DNA from: Streptomyces sp. PKU-EA00015
GTDB lineage: Bacteria; Actinomycetota; Actinomycetes; Streptomycetales; Streptomycetaceae
Length of the DNA: 50,085 nucleotides
Assembly (NCBI RefSeq): GCF_013387495.1
Contig: NZ_JABZEE010000070.1
Span: forward strand, 1-50,085
Direction: 5' to 3'
Position 1 is the stretch's first letter; each line of letters begins with the position of its first letter. Of the stretch, positions 6,902-14,873 are shown one piece after another. The position numbers were made by a program, and so were the translations under genes. The notes beneath the pieces are model-generated. The model saw only the letters and a list, made by a program, of their open reading frames with translations. It did not search any database and was not told where the DNA came from.

Positions 6902-9160
6902 GTGCCCCGGTTCAGCGTCATCGTGCCCGCGTTCAAGGTCCAGGCGTACCTGCATGAATGCCTTGAGTCGGTGCTGAGTCAGAGCTTCGACGACCTCGAA
7001 CTGATCGCCGTCGACGACTGCTCGCCGGACTCCTGCGGTGCGATCATCGACGAGGTCGCGGCGCGCGACCCGCGCGTGCGGGCCGTGCACCTGCCGGAGA
7101 ACGCGGGCCTGGGCGGTGCACGCAACGCCGGACTCGCCCGCGCGTGCGGCGAGTACGTGATCTTCCTGGACAGTGACGACACCCTCGTACCCGGCGCGCT
7201 CCAGGCGATCGCCGACCGGCTCGAGCACACGGACGAGCCCGACGTCCTGGTCTACGACTACGCCCGCACCTACTGGACCGGTGAGATCACGCGAAACAGG
7301 TTCGCCGCGCTGCTGAGCGAGCGGGAACCGGCGACGTTCCGTCTGGAGGACCGGCCCGGGCTGCTGAAACTGCTGATGGTGGTCTGGAACAAGGCGTACC
7401 GGCGGGAGTTCGTCGAGCGCGAGGGGCTCGCCTTCCCGCCGGGCTACTACGAGGACACCCCGTTCACGTATCCGGCGCTGCTGGCGGCGTCCACCGTCGC
7501 CACTCTGGACCGGGTGTGCGTGCACTACCGCCAGCGCCGGGAGGGCGGCAACATCCTCGCCACCACGAGCCGCAAGCACTTCGACATCTTCGACCAGTAC
7601 GACCGCGTCTTCGCGTTCCTCGACGCGCGGCCGGAGCTCGCGCACTGGCGGGCCGCCCTGTTCTGCCGCATGGTCGACCACTTCTCCACGCTCGCCACCA
7701 CCCGCGGCCGGCTGCCCCGCGGCAGCCGCTCCGAGTTCTTCCGCCGCGCCCGCGCGCACTGCGCCCGCCACCGTGCGCCGGGGGCGCGCCCCTCGCTGCG
7801 CGGGCGGCTTCGGCACGTGCTGATGCGGCACGGCTGCCACCGCGTCTACCGCCTGCTGTGGACGACGGACTTGCTGCGCGCACGGGCCCGCCACGTCGCG
7901 GGCTCCGGCCGCCGGGTGCTGCACGCCGCCGCGGTGCGGGTGCACTACCGCATCCAGCTGAGGCTGCCCGTCCGCAAGGACCTGGCCGTGTTCTCCGCGT
8001 ACTGGAACCGCGGCTACGCGTGCAATCCGGCCGCGATCGAGGAGAAGGTCCGCGAACTCGCACCGCACATCCGCACCGCCTGGATCGCTGACCCCGCCCA
8101 CCAGCACACGATTCCGGCGGCGACACGGCGGCTGCGGCCGGGTTCGTTCGCCCACTGGTCGGCGCTCGCCCGCGCCAAGTACCTGGTCAACAACGTGAAC
8201 TTCGACCGCCGGATGGTCAAGCGCCCCGGTCAGATCATGCTCCAGACCCACCACGGCACCCCGCTGAAGACGATGGGCATCGATCTTCGCGAACACCCGG
8301 CCGCGGCGCGTGACATGGACTTCGCGCAGCTGCTCGCGAACGCCGACAAGTGGGACTACTCCCTGTCCGCCAACCGGCATTCGACGCTCGTGTGGGAGCG
8401 CGCGTACCCCGCGGTCCGCACCGTCCTCGAGTACGGCTACCCCCGCAACGACGTCTTCCACAAGGCCACGCCCGCCGACGTGGCCCGGCTGCGCGCCGCG
8501 CTGGGCGTCCCGGAGGGCCGCACCGCGATCCTGTACGCGCCCACCCATCGCGACTACCGCCGCACCCAGCGGCCGCCCCTGGACCCGGCGCGGCTCGCGA
8601 ACGCGCTCGGCGACCGCTTCGTGGTGCTCGCCCGCGCCCACTACCTCGCCGACGGCGGCGCGTTCGGAGCAACTCACCGGGTCGTGGACGTCTCCGGCCA
8701 TCCGAGCGTCGAGTCCCTGGCGCTCGCCTCGGACGCCCTCGTCACCGACTACTCGTCCCTGATGTTCGACTACGCGGGCCTGGACCGCCCCATCGTGCTG
8801 CACACCTCCGACTGGGACGCCTACCAGGCGGCCCGCGGCACCTACTTCGACGTGCGCACCTGCCCGCCCGGCGCGGTGGCCCGCACCGAGGAGGAGCTGA
8901 TCGACATCTTCACCACGGGCCACTGGCGCGGCTCGCGCTCGGCCCAGCTGCGGGCCGCGTTCCGGGAGCGGTTCTGCCCGTACGACGACGGCCACGCGGC
9001 GGAGCGTGTCGTGCGGCGGGTCTTCCTGAACGAGACCGGAGGCCTGCCCGCCTTCGTCCCGCCGGCCGAACGGATCCCGGTCCCGCCGGCCGGGACCGTG
9101 CCGCAGCTGCCCTGCCCACGGCCCGCCCCCGGCGCCCCGCTCTCCGTCCGCCCCCTGTGA
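6902..9160 (+). CDS. GT2-TagF fusion: glycosyltransferase/CDP-glycerol glycerophosphotransferase
   Basis: A 752-residue two-domain wall-polymer enzyme. The N-terminal GT2 domain (1 to about 230) has SVIVPAFKV, AVDDCSPD, NAGLGGARNAG and the metal-binding DSDD motif, all intact. The C-terminal TagF-like domain (about 360-700) has HHGTP near residue 452, LYAPTHRDYR, and VTDYSSLMFDY near 615. TagF enzymes polymerise glycerol phosphate or related units on a lipid-linked primer at the inner face of the membrane. The S. coelicolor polydiglycosylphosphate enzyme PdtA belongs to this architecture. GTG 6902 is chosen because it gives the VPRFSVIVP start matching the paralogue at 9182; no clear Shine-Dalgarno is seen. 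The next gene is a tandem paralogue. Polymer identity is not readable from the sequence. Confidence 0.88.
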   Translation: MPRFSVIVPAFKVQAYLHECLESVLSQSFDDLELIAVDDCSPDSCGAIIDEVAARDPRVRAVHLPENAGLGGARNAGLARACGEYVIFLDSDDTLVPGALQAIADRLEHTDEPDVLVYDYARTYWTGEITRNRFAALLSEREPATFRLEDRPGLLKLLMVVWNKAYRREFVEREGLAFPPGYYEDTPFTYPALLAASTVATLDRVCVHYRQRREGGNILATTSRKHFDIFDQYDRVFAFLDARPELAHWRAALFCRMVDHFSTLATTRGRLPRGSRSEFFRRARAHCARHRAPGARPSLRGRLRHVLMRHGCHRVYRLLWTTDLLRARARHVAGSGRRVLHAAAVRVHYRIQLRLPVRKDLAVFSAYWNRGYACNPAAIEEKVRELAPHIRTAWIADPAHQHTIPAATRRLRPGSFAHWSALARAKYLVNNVNFDRRMVKRPGQIMLQTHHGTPLKTMGIDLREHPAAARDMDFAQLLANADKWDYSLSANRHSTLVWERAYPAVRTVLEYGYPRNDVFHKATPADVARLRAALGVPEGRTAILYAPTHRDYRRTQRPPLDPARLANALGDRFVVLARAHYLADGGAFGATHRVVDVSGHPSVESLALASDALVTDYSSLMFDYAGLDRPIVLHTSDWDAYQAARGTYFDVRTCPPGAVARTEEELIDIFTTGHWRGSRSAQLRAAFRERFCPYDDGHAAERVVRRVFLNETGGLPAFVPPAERIPVPPAGTVPQLPCPRPAPGAPLSVRPL

Positions 9161-9181
9161 CCCGTACGAGAAAGAGTCTTC

Positions 9182-11428
9182 ATGCCCCGCCTGAGCATCG
9201 TCGTCCCTGTCCGTGGAGTGCGCGGAAGCCTGCGCGAGTGCCTGGAATCGGTGCTGGCGCAGTCGTTCGCCGATGTCGAGATCATCGGGGTCGCCGACGG
9301 ATCACCGGACGGCTCGGGGCAGTTGCTCGACGAGATCGCCGCCCGTGACCCCCGCGTGCGCGCCGTGCACCTCGCCGAACCGGCGGGCTCGGACGGCCGC
9401 CGCACGGCGGGCGCCGAGCGCGCGACGGGCGACTACCTGCTGTTCCTGGAGGGCTCCCACGTCCTGCTGCCCGGCGCGCTCCAGCTGATCGCGGACCGGC
9501 TGGAGACGGCGAAGGACCCTGACGTGCTGCTGTTCGGGCATGTCCGCAGGCCGTTCCGGGGACTGCCGCTGCCGAGCCGTTCGCTGCGCCTGCTGACGGA
9601 GATGGGCGACACCGACCTGTGCACGCTCGCCGACCGCCCGGAACTGCTCGGGGTCGCGGCCGTCTGCTGGAACCGCGCGGTCCGCCGCGACTTCCACGAG
9701 AGCGGCCAGGTGCCCTTCGCCCCCGGCCCGTACGGGGACCGGATGTACGCGCTCGGCACGCTCGCGACGGCGGAGACCGTCGCCGCGCTGCCCGTGCCCT
9801 GCGTCGAGCACCGCCGGCGGCGGTACGTCCCCGGGCTCGACGACCCCGCGGAACGGGTTGCGCCGCACGACGTGGTCGAGCAGTTCTGCGACCTGTTCGA
9901 CGCCCTGCGCGGCACGCCGCGTTTCGCAGGGGTGCACGCCCCGCTGTTCCAGCTGGCCTCGCATCACCTGCTGGAGACGTACGCGGAGGTCTCACGCCGC
10001 CGGCGCGCGTACGTGCGGGCCGTGGCCGCCTTCCACCGGCAGTACCGGCCCCGCGGGTACCGGCCGCCCGGCGGCCTCGCCTCGCTGCGGCTGCGTCTCC
10101 TCGCCGGCGGCCGGACGGCCGCGCTGCGCGGGCTCGACGCGGCGCTCACCGTGCGGCGCGGGCTGCGGGCCGCGGCGTCCGGGGCCCGGTCCCGGCTGGC
10201 ACGCAGGGTGCTCCCCGTGCTGTACCGGCTCCACCGGCTGCGCCCGCTGGACCCCCGGCTCGCCGTGTACAGCGCGTACTGGAACCGCGGCATGAGCTGC
10301 AACCCCGCGGCGATCTACCACAAGGCCGCCGAGCTGGCCCCTGACGTCCACGGGGTGTGGGTGGTGTCGAAGAAGGCGGCCGCCTCCCTCCCGCCCGGCG
10401 TGGACCACGTCGTGCCGGGCTCGCGCCGCTACTGGGCGGTCATGGCCCGCGCCACGTACTTCATCAGCAACGTCAACTTCCCGAACCATGTGGTGAAGCG
10501 CCGCGGTCAGATCCATGTGATGACCCATCACGGCACGCCGCTGAAGGTGATGGGCGTGGGCCAGTACCAGTACCCGGCGGCCGCGCAGGGCCTCAACTTC
10601 CCTGATCTGCTGCACCGCGTCGACCGCTGGGACGTCAGTCTGTCGGCCAACCCGCACTCCACCGAGGCATGGACGAGCGCCTACCCGAGCGCCGTGCGCC
10701 ACCTGGAGACCGGCTACCCCCGCAACGACGTCCTCGTGAACGCCACGCCCGAGCAGGTCGCCGCCGTACGCGCCTCGCTGGGCATCGGCCCCGAACAGCG
10801 CGCCGTCCTGTACGCGCCGACCTTCCGCGACCACGAGCGCGGCTACACCTGCCGGCTCGACCTCGCCCGGATCGCGCGGGAGCTGGGCGAGGACACGGTG
10901 CTCATGATCCGGGCCCACTACTTCCACGACGGCAGCGGACTCGGCGCATACTCGGGCATCATGGACGTCTCCGGCCATCCGAGCACCGAGGAGCTGTGCC
11001 TGGCGGCGGACGCGCTGGTCACGGACTACTCCTCCGTGATGTTCGACTACGCCAACCTGGACCGGCCCATCGTGGTGCACGCCCCCGACTGGGAGATCTA
11101 CCGCGCGGTGCGGGGCGTCTGCTTCGACCTGCTGTCGGGAGCCCCGGGAGACACCCCCGGAGCGGTGACCCGCAGCACCGACGAGCTGATCCGCGTCTTC
11201 ACGGACGGCACCTGGAACAGCGCGGCGAACGCCGGGCTGCGTGCGGCCTTCCGGGCCCGCTTCTGCGCGCTCGACGACGGCCGGGCGGCCGAGCGCGTGG
11301 TGCGCCACGTGCTGCTGGGGGAACGCGAACTGCTTCCGGTGACGCCGCCCGAGGAGCGGGGCGCGGTGGCGCTGCCGCGGCAGGCGGCGGCCGAGCAGAG
11401 CGAGGCACCGGCCGGGACGGCGGTCTGA
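9182..11428 (+). CDS. GT2-TagF paralogue with a degenerate GT2 domain
   Basis: A 748-residue paralogue lying 21 nt after the preceding gene. Both halves align with it. The C-terminal TagF-like domain keeps HHGTP (near 449), LYAPTFRDHE and VTDYSSVMFDY (near 613), so polymerase activity is likely. The N-terminal GT2 half still aligns in length but has lost its catalytic signatures: VDD is VAD, NAGLGGARNAG has become PAGSDGRRTAG, and DSDD reads EGSH. It probably no longer transfers a sugar and may serve in binding or assembly. The pair likely arose by tandem duplication and diverged. A 14-bp stem-loop follows the stop. Confidence 0.88.
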   Translation: MPRLSIVVPVRGVRGSLRECLESVLAQSFADVEIIGVADGSPDGSGQLLDEIAARDPRVRAVHLAEPAGSDGRRTAGAERATGDYLLFLEGSHVLLPGALQLIADRLETAKDPDVLLFGHVRRPFRGLPLPSRSLRLLTEMGDTDLCTLADRPELLGVAAVCWNRAVRRDFHESGQVPFAPGPYGDRMYALGTLATAETVAALPVPCVEHRRRRYVPGLDDPAERVAPHDVVEQFCDLFDALRGTPRFAGVHAPLFQLASHHLLETYAEVSRRRRAYVRAVAAFHRQYRPRGYRPPGGLASLRLRLLAGGRTAALRGLDAALTVRRGLRAAASGARSRLARRVLPVLYRLHRLRPLDPRLAVYSAYWNRGMSCNPAAIYHKAAELAPDVHGVWVVSKKAAASLPPGVDHVVPGSRRYWAVMARATYFISNVNFPNHVVKRRGQIHVMTHHGTPLKVMGVGQYQYPAAAQGLNFPDLLHRVDRWDVSLSANPHSTEAWTSAYPSAVRHLETGYPRNDVLVNATPEQVAAVRASLGIGPEQRAVLYAPTFRDHERGYTCRLDLARIARELGEDTVLMIRAHYFHDGSGLGAYSGIMDVSGHPSTEELCLAADALVTDYSSVMFDYANLDRPIVVHAPDWEIYRAVRGVCFDLLSGAPGDTPGAVTRSTDELIRVFTDGTWNSAANAGLRAAFRARFCALDDGRAAERVVRHVLLGERELLPVTPPEERGAVALPRQAAAEQSEAPAGTAV

Positions 11429-11431
11429 GCC

Positions 11432-11466
11432 GACGGGCGGCTCGGCCCTCGCCCGAGCCGCCCGTC
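11432..11466. terminator. Bidirectional terminator between convergent genes
   Basis: A perfect 14-bp inverted repeat (11432-11445 with 11453-11466, GACGGGCGGCTCGG and its complement) with a 7-nt loop. It lies between the convergent stops at 11428 and 11484. Confidence 0.85.
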
Positions 11467-11467
11467 T

Positions 11468-11501
11468 CACTGCCGGCCCGCCATCACTGCTGGCCCGCCA
11501 T
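11468..11501. repeat. 17-bp tandem repeat at the small transporter gene's 3' end
   Basis: Two adjacent copies (11468-11484 and 11485-11501), CACTGCYGGCCCGCCAT, differ at one base. The second copy encodes the last residues (MAGQQ) of the minus-strand membrane protein; the first lies just past its stop. Confidence 0.85.
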
Positions 11502-11903
11502 CACCGTGACAAGCCCCGCCACCACCATCAGCGAGCCGCCCCAGGTCCACAGCGACGTCCGCTCGTGCAGCACGGTGGAGCTCGCGAGGACGATCAGCAG
11601 GTATCCCAGGGCGTTGAAGGGGTACGCGATGTTCAGCGGCACGCGGGCCAGCGTCGACATCCACGCCACCGCGGAGACGGCGAAGACGACCAGTCCGATG
11701 ACGACCCACGGGGTCGTGGCGGCCCGCATCACCAGCGAGCCGCCGCCGTGCTGGGCGGCAGCGGCGGCGGACCGCATGCCGTGCTTGAGCATGATCTGGC
11801 CGCCCGCCGACGAGAACACCGCGAAGAGCAGCAGCAACAGGCTGGACAGCGTCAAGATCTTCCTCCGGCGCGGGGGACGGGGCTTCGGCTCAGGTCGTGG
11901 CAC
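11484..11903 (-). CDS. Small four-helix EamA/SMR-like transporter (putative lipid-linked sugar flippase subunit)
   Basis: A 139-residue integral membrane protein with four helices after a short Pro/Arg-rich start (VPRPEPKPRPPRRRK): about 16-34, 60-78, 85-107 and 115-135. Size and the PLNIAYPFNALGYLLIVL segment resemble half-size EamA/SMR proteins such as ArnE/ArnF, which flip an aminoarabinose lipid. I chose GTG 11903, which overlaps the stop of the preceding GT2-methyltransferase gene by 14 nt; a longer frame upstream has no gene-like composition. Close coupling to a polyprenyl-phosphate-type glycosyltransferase supports a flippase role, but this is inference. A role as a general small-molecule exporter cannot be excluded. 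Confidence 0.75.
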   Translation of the reverse strand: MPRPEPKPRPPRRRKILTLSSLLLLLFAVFSSAGGQIMLKHGMRSAAAAAQHGGGSLVMRAATTPWVVIGLVVFAVSAVAWMSTLARVPLNIAYPFNALGYLLIVLASSTVLHERTSLWTWGGSLMVVAGLVTVMAGQQ

Positions 11904-13467
11904 CCACGCGGTCGGCCTGCTCGGCGGGGACGTACTGGCGGTTGAGAATGTCTTGGACATCGACGTGCTCCCCGGCGATGATCGTCTGCGCCGCATGCGG
12001 GGTGAGCACTGCGACGTACTGGTAGCCGAAGAGTGTCGGCCGCACACGGGTCAGCAGCCGGGACGCCCCGCCCAGGACCTTCGCCACGGGTCCGCCGCCG
12101 AGCACGGACCAGAACGGCGCCCCGGTGGCGGCGAGCCGCAGTTCGTCGTAGCCGGCCGCCCGCACCGTGCGGCGCAGGCTGGCACGGGTGAAGAAACGCA
12201 GATGCGTCTCGTCGAGGATGCCGCGCCGGTCGTATCCGAACACCCCGAGGACGACGCGCAGCCGTGCGTACCAGTGGCTGAAGTTCGGTACGGAGAGCAG
12301 GAGACGGCCGCCGGGGCGCAGGACGTCCCGCAGGTCGGACAGGACGCGTTCGGGCCGGGAGAGGTGCTCGATGACGTCTGCGGCGATCACGTAGTCGTAG
12401 TCGGCGGCGATGTCCGGCGGCAGGCCCTCCTCCAGGTCGGCGAGGACGAAGTCGGTGCAGCGCTCGCGTACGCCCGGCACCTCGACGAAGTCCAGGCCGG
12501 TGACGGTGTGGCCGAGGGCCTCCAGGCGCTCGGCGAACAGGCCGCCGGAGCAGCCGACGTCGAGGACGCGGCCGGGCGGCATCGTGCGCATGAGCCGCAG
12601 GATCGCCGAGTGCGAGGAGCCGTCGCCCTCCTTGAAGGCGTACTCGACGGGCTTGGGGATCCACGGGCAGGTGCCGAAGCCCTTGAGCGCGAGCCGGTAC
12701 TCGAGCACGTCCTTCACCACGTCCTTGGCGTAGCGCATGCCGTTGACGTAGCAGATCTCGTCGCCGTAGTAGGTGGGGATGGGGATCTCCCGGATCCGCA
12801 TGCCCGCGTGGATCAGCTGGACGACGATCTGGGTGTCGAAGTCGAAGGCGTCGGTGTTGCGGTCGATGGGCAGCCGGCGCAGTGCGGCGACGCTGTAGGC
12901 GCGGTACCCGGAGTGGAACTCGCTGAGCCGGGAACCGAGCAGCGCGTTCTCGAAGCGGGTGAGGACGCGGTTGCCGAGCCACTTGTAGAACGGCATACCG
13001 CCCTTGAGCGCGCTGCCCGGGTTCATCATGCGCGAGCCGAACACCGCCTCGCACTCGCCGCGTTCGATGGGGGCGACCATCTCGGGCAGCAGCTCGGGGG
13101 CGTACTGGCCGTCGCCGTGCAGCAGGACGACGATGTCGAGTCCGCGTTCGGCGGCCAGGGCGTAGCCCGCCTTCTGGTTGCCGCCGTAGCCGAGGTTCTT
13201 GGTGTGCCGCATGACGACGGTCGGCGGCATGCCCCGCAGCTGCGACCAGCGGCAGCCCGCCGTGAACGTCTCGTCGCTGCTCGCGTCGTCGAGGATGAGG
13301 ATCTCGGCGATGCGGGACCGGAAGTCCTTCGGGATGCGGTCGAGCGTCTTCTCCAGCGTGGTCTCGGCGTTGTACGCCACCACGAGGATGCCGATCCGCG
13401 GTCCCGGGCCGGACGGCCGGCCGCCGTGGGGGGCGGTCCGCGAGCTCTCCAGCGTGCTCTCCATCAC
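11890..13467 (-). CDS. GT2 glycosyltransferase fused to SAM-dependent methyltransferase
   Basis: A 525-residue fusion. Residues about 23-260 form a polyprenyl-phosphate sugar synthase-like GT2 domain (ILVVAYNAETTLEKTL, LILDDASSDET, HGDGQYAPELLPEMV, HSGYRAYS). Residues about 295-500 form a class I methyltransferase with SAM motif I VLDVGCSGG at 301-309 and later motifs IAADVIEHL and LRPGGRLLLSVPN. The GT2 half likely loads a sugar onto a polyprenyl phosphate. What the methyltransferase modifies is unknown; the sugar itself is a reasonable guess. The gene lies 31 nt after the GT-C gene and overlaps the transporter gene. The start is ATG 13467; a second ATG follows at once. Confidence 0.88.
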   Translation of the reverse strand: MMESTLESSRTAPHGGRPSGPGPRIGILVVAYNAETTLEKTLDRIPKDFRSRIAEILILDDASSDETFTAGCRWSQLRGMPPTVVMRHTKNLGYGGNQKAGYALAAERGLDIVVLLHGDGQYAPELLPEMVAPIERGECEAVFGSRMMNPGSALKGGMPFYKWLGNRVLTRFENALLGSRLSEFHSGYRAYSVAALRRLPIDRNTDAFDFDTQIVVQLIHAGMRIREIPIPTYYGDEICYVNGMRYAKDVVKDVLEYRLALKGFGTCPWIPKPVEYAFKEGDGSSHSAILRLMRTMPPGRVLDVGCSGGLFAERLEALGHTVTGLDFVEVPGVRERCTDFVLADLEEGLPPDIAADYDYVIAADVIEHLSRPERVLSDLRDVLRPGGRLLLSVPNFSHWYARLRVVLGVFGYDRRGILDETHLRFFTRASLRRTVRAAGYDELRLAATGAPFWSVLGGGPVAKVLGGASRLLTRVRPTLFGYQYVAVLTPHAAQTIIAGEHVDVQDILNRQYVPAEQADRVGATT

Positions 13468-13498
13468 CAGCGCTTCTCTACTCTTTCGTCGGTTCGCT

Positions 13499-14743
13499 TC
13501 AGTTGACAGGGGATGCAGGGGTGGACGGGCTCTTCGCCCGGGGCGCCACCACGGACGGCGTCCGGTGCGGGAGCTCCGGGGGCGGCTCGGCGAGCACGCG
13601 GCGCAGGCCGGTCACGATCCCGGCGGCGAGCAGCAGCCAGCCGAGGGCGGCGAGGTTCAGCGCCCAGTCGTTCCAGCGGACGGCGCTGGGGCCCGAGTAC
13701 ACGCACACCGTGACGACACCGACGACCACGCCGAACGCGGCGCCCTCCCAGAGGCCGAACAGGCACAGGCCGACCACCGGCCAGGCGAGGTACTGGACGG
13801 CAGAGCCGGTGCTGAGCAGAAGCAGCAGGGTGAGCGACAGGGCGACCGCGTAGGCGGGCGCGGTGGGCCGCACCCACGCGAGCCAGACGCCGGCCGCCAT
13901 GCACGCGAGCACGAAGAGGAAACGGAAGTCGCTGTGGAGGGCGACGATGAACGCGTCGGAGGCGCCCGCCCAGTCGGCGAACCGCACGAAGCCCCACAGC
14001 CTGGCCCGCCCGCCCTCGTATTCGAGGACCTTCTGGCGCAGCGGCTCCGGCACGGTCACGAGCACCGGCCCCCACAGCGCCGGCATGACGGCGGCGAGGC
14101 CGGCGGCGAAGCGTACGAGGACGGGGCGCCCGGCGCGGAAGGCCGCCACGAGCAGGGCGGGGATCGCGACGACCGGAATGAGCTTGATGCTCACCGCGAC
14201 GGCGGCGCAGACCCCCGCGGCGAGCGGTGCCCTGCGGTCGGCGAGGAGGTGGGCGGCGAGAACGGCGAACATGACGGCGACCGAATCGGTGTTGCCGTGA
14301 TATCCGGACGTGGCGAAGAGAACGGGGCTCAGGGCGCAGCCGAGGGCGCACGCCATGGCCGTTCCGGTGGACCTCCGGCGGCGGAGGATCTCGAATACGA
14401 GAACGGCGGAGACGAAATCGGCGAGGCAGGCGGGCGTACGGATCAGAACCGCGAACGGAATTCCCAGCCGGTCCAGTTCGTCGAGCCCGAGGAGCATCCA
14501 GCTCGCGAGCGGCGGGTGGTTGTAGACGGGCAGGCGCGGCATCGGGTGTTCGTAGATGCGCACCGGGCCCACCTGGGCGATCGCCCGGGCGAACGCGTCG
14601 AAGAACCGGACGTCGGCGGGGCCGCGTGTCTGAGCGGCGAGAACCATTTTCGCGACGAAGGCGAGTGCCGACACTGTGAGGACGACGGATCGCGCCCGGC
14701 GCACATCGAGCGTTCCCGTTTTCGTTCGCATTCGCAGGTCCAT
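13499..14743 (-). CDS. GT-C (GT87-like) integral membrane glycosyltransferase
   Basis: A 414-residue protein with about ten hydrophobic helices and an early acidic loop (ADVRFFDAF), the plan of GT-C enzymes that use polyprenyl-phosphate sugars outside the membrane. YNHPPLASWMLLG and CALSPVLFATSGYHGNTDS resemble GT87/mannosyltransferase-like proteins. I chose ATG 14743 (MDLRMRTKTG); an upstream in-frame start would add 42 residues of poor composition reaching into an AT-richer, promoter-like stretch. The next gene, 31 nt on, is a GT2 enzyme that could supply its lipid-linked donor. Acceptor unknown; the wall polymer is the obvious candidate. Confidence 0.78.
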   Translation of the reverse strand: MDLRMRTKTGTLDVRRARSVVLTVSALAFVAKMVLAAQTRGPADVRFFDAFARAIAQVGPVRIYEHPMPRLPVYNHPPLASWMLLGLDELDRLGIPFAVLIRTPACLADFVSAVLVFEILRRRRSTGTAMACALGCALSPVLFATSGYHGNTDSVAVMFAVLAAHLLADRRAPLAAGVCAAVAVSIKLIPVVAIPALLVAAFRAGRPVLVRFAAGLAAVMPALWGPVLVTVPEPLRQKVLEYEGGRARLWGFVRFADWAGASDAFIVALHSDFRFLFVLACMAAGVWLAWVRPTAPAYAVALSLTLLLLLSTGSAVQYLAWPVVGLCLFGLWEGAAFGVVVGVVTVCVYSGPSAVRWNDWALNLAALGWLLLAAGIVTGLRRVLAEPPPELPHRTPSVVAPRAKSPSTPASPVN

Positions 14744-14873
14744 GGCCGCCGAACGTAGCAATCGTCGACGTCGGCGGCTGGCACCCGATAAACACACTAA
14801 ATGCTGGACAGTTGACTGCGCTGCGATCTTTGGCAAAGTCCCGGCACGCGAATCACCCGGAAGGTCCATTCCC
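14744..14873 (-). promoter_or_regulatory. Likely promoter region for the GT-C operon
   Basis: This 130-bp gap between two minus-strand genes is clearly richer in A/T (around 14790-14835) than its surroundings. I could not settle on a -35/-10 pair. The third GT2-TagF gene ends at 14874, so read-through is also possible. Confidence 0.35.

Noticed and set aside
10669..13506. A 945-codon plus-strand open frame
   Set aside because: It runs through the 3' half of a TagF gene in the wrong frame and then opposite the GT2-methyltransferase gene; no family features.
14744..14869. An N-terminal extension of the GT-C protein
   Set aside because: It adds 42 residues of poor composition in an AT-richer stretch that looks like a promoter.
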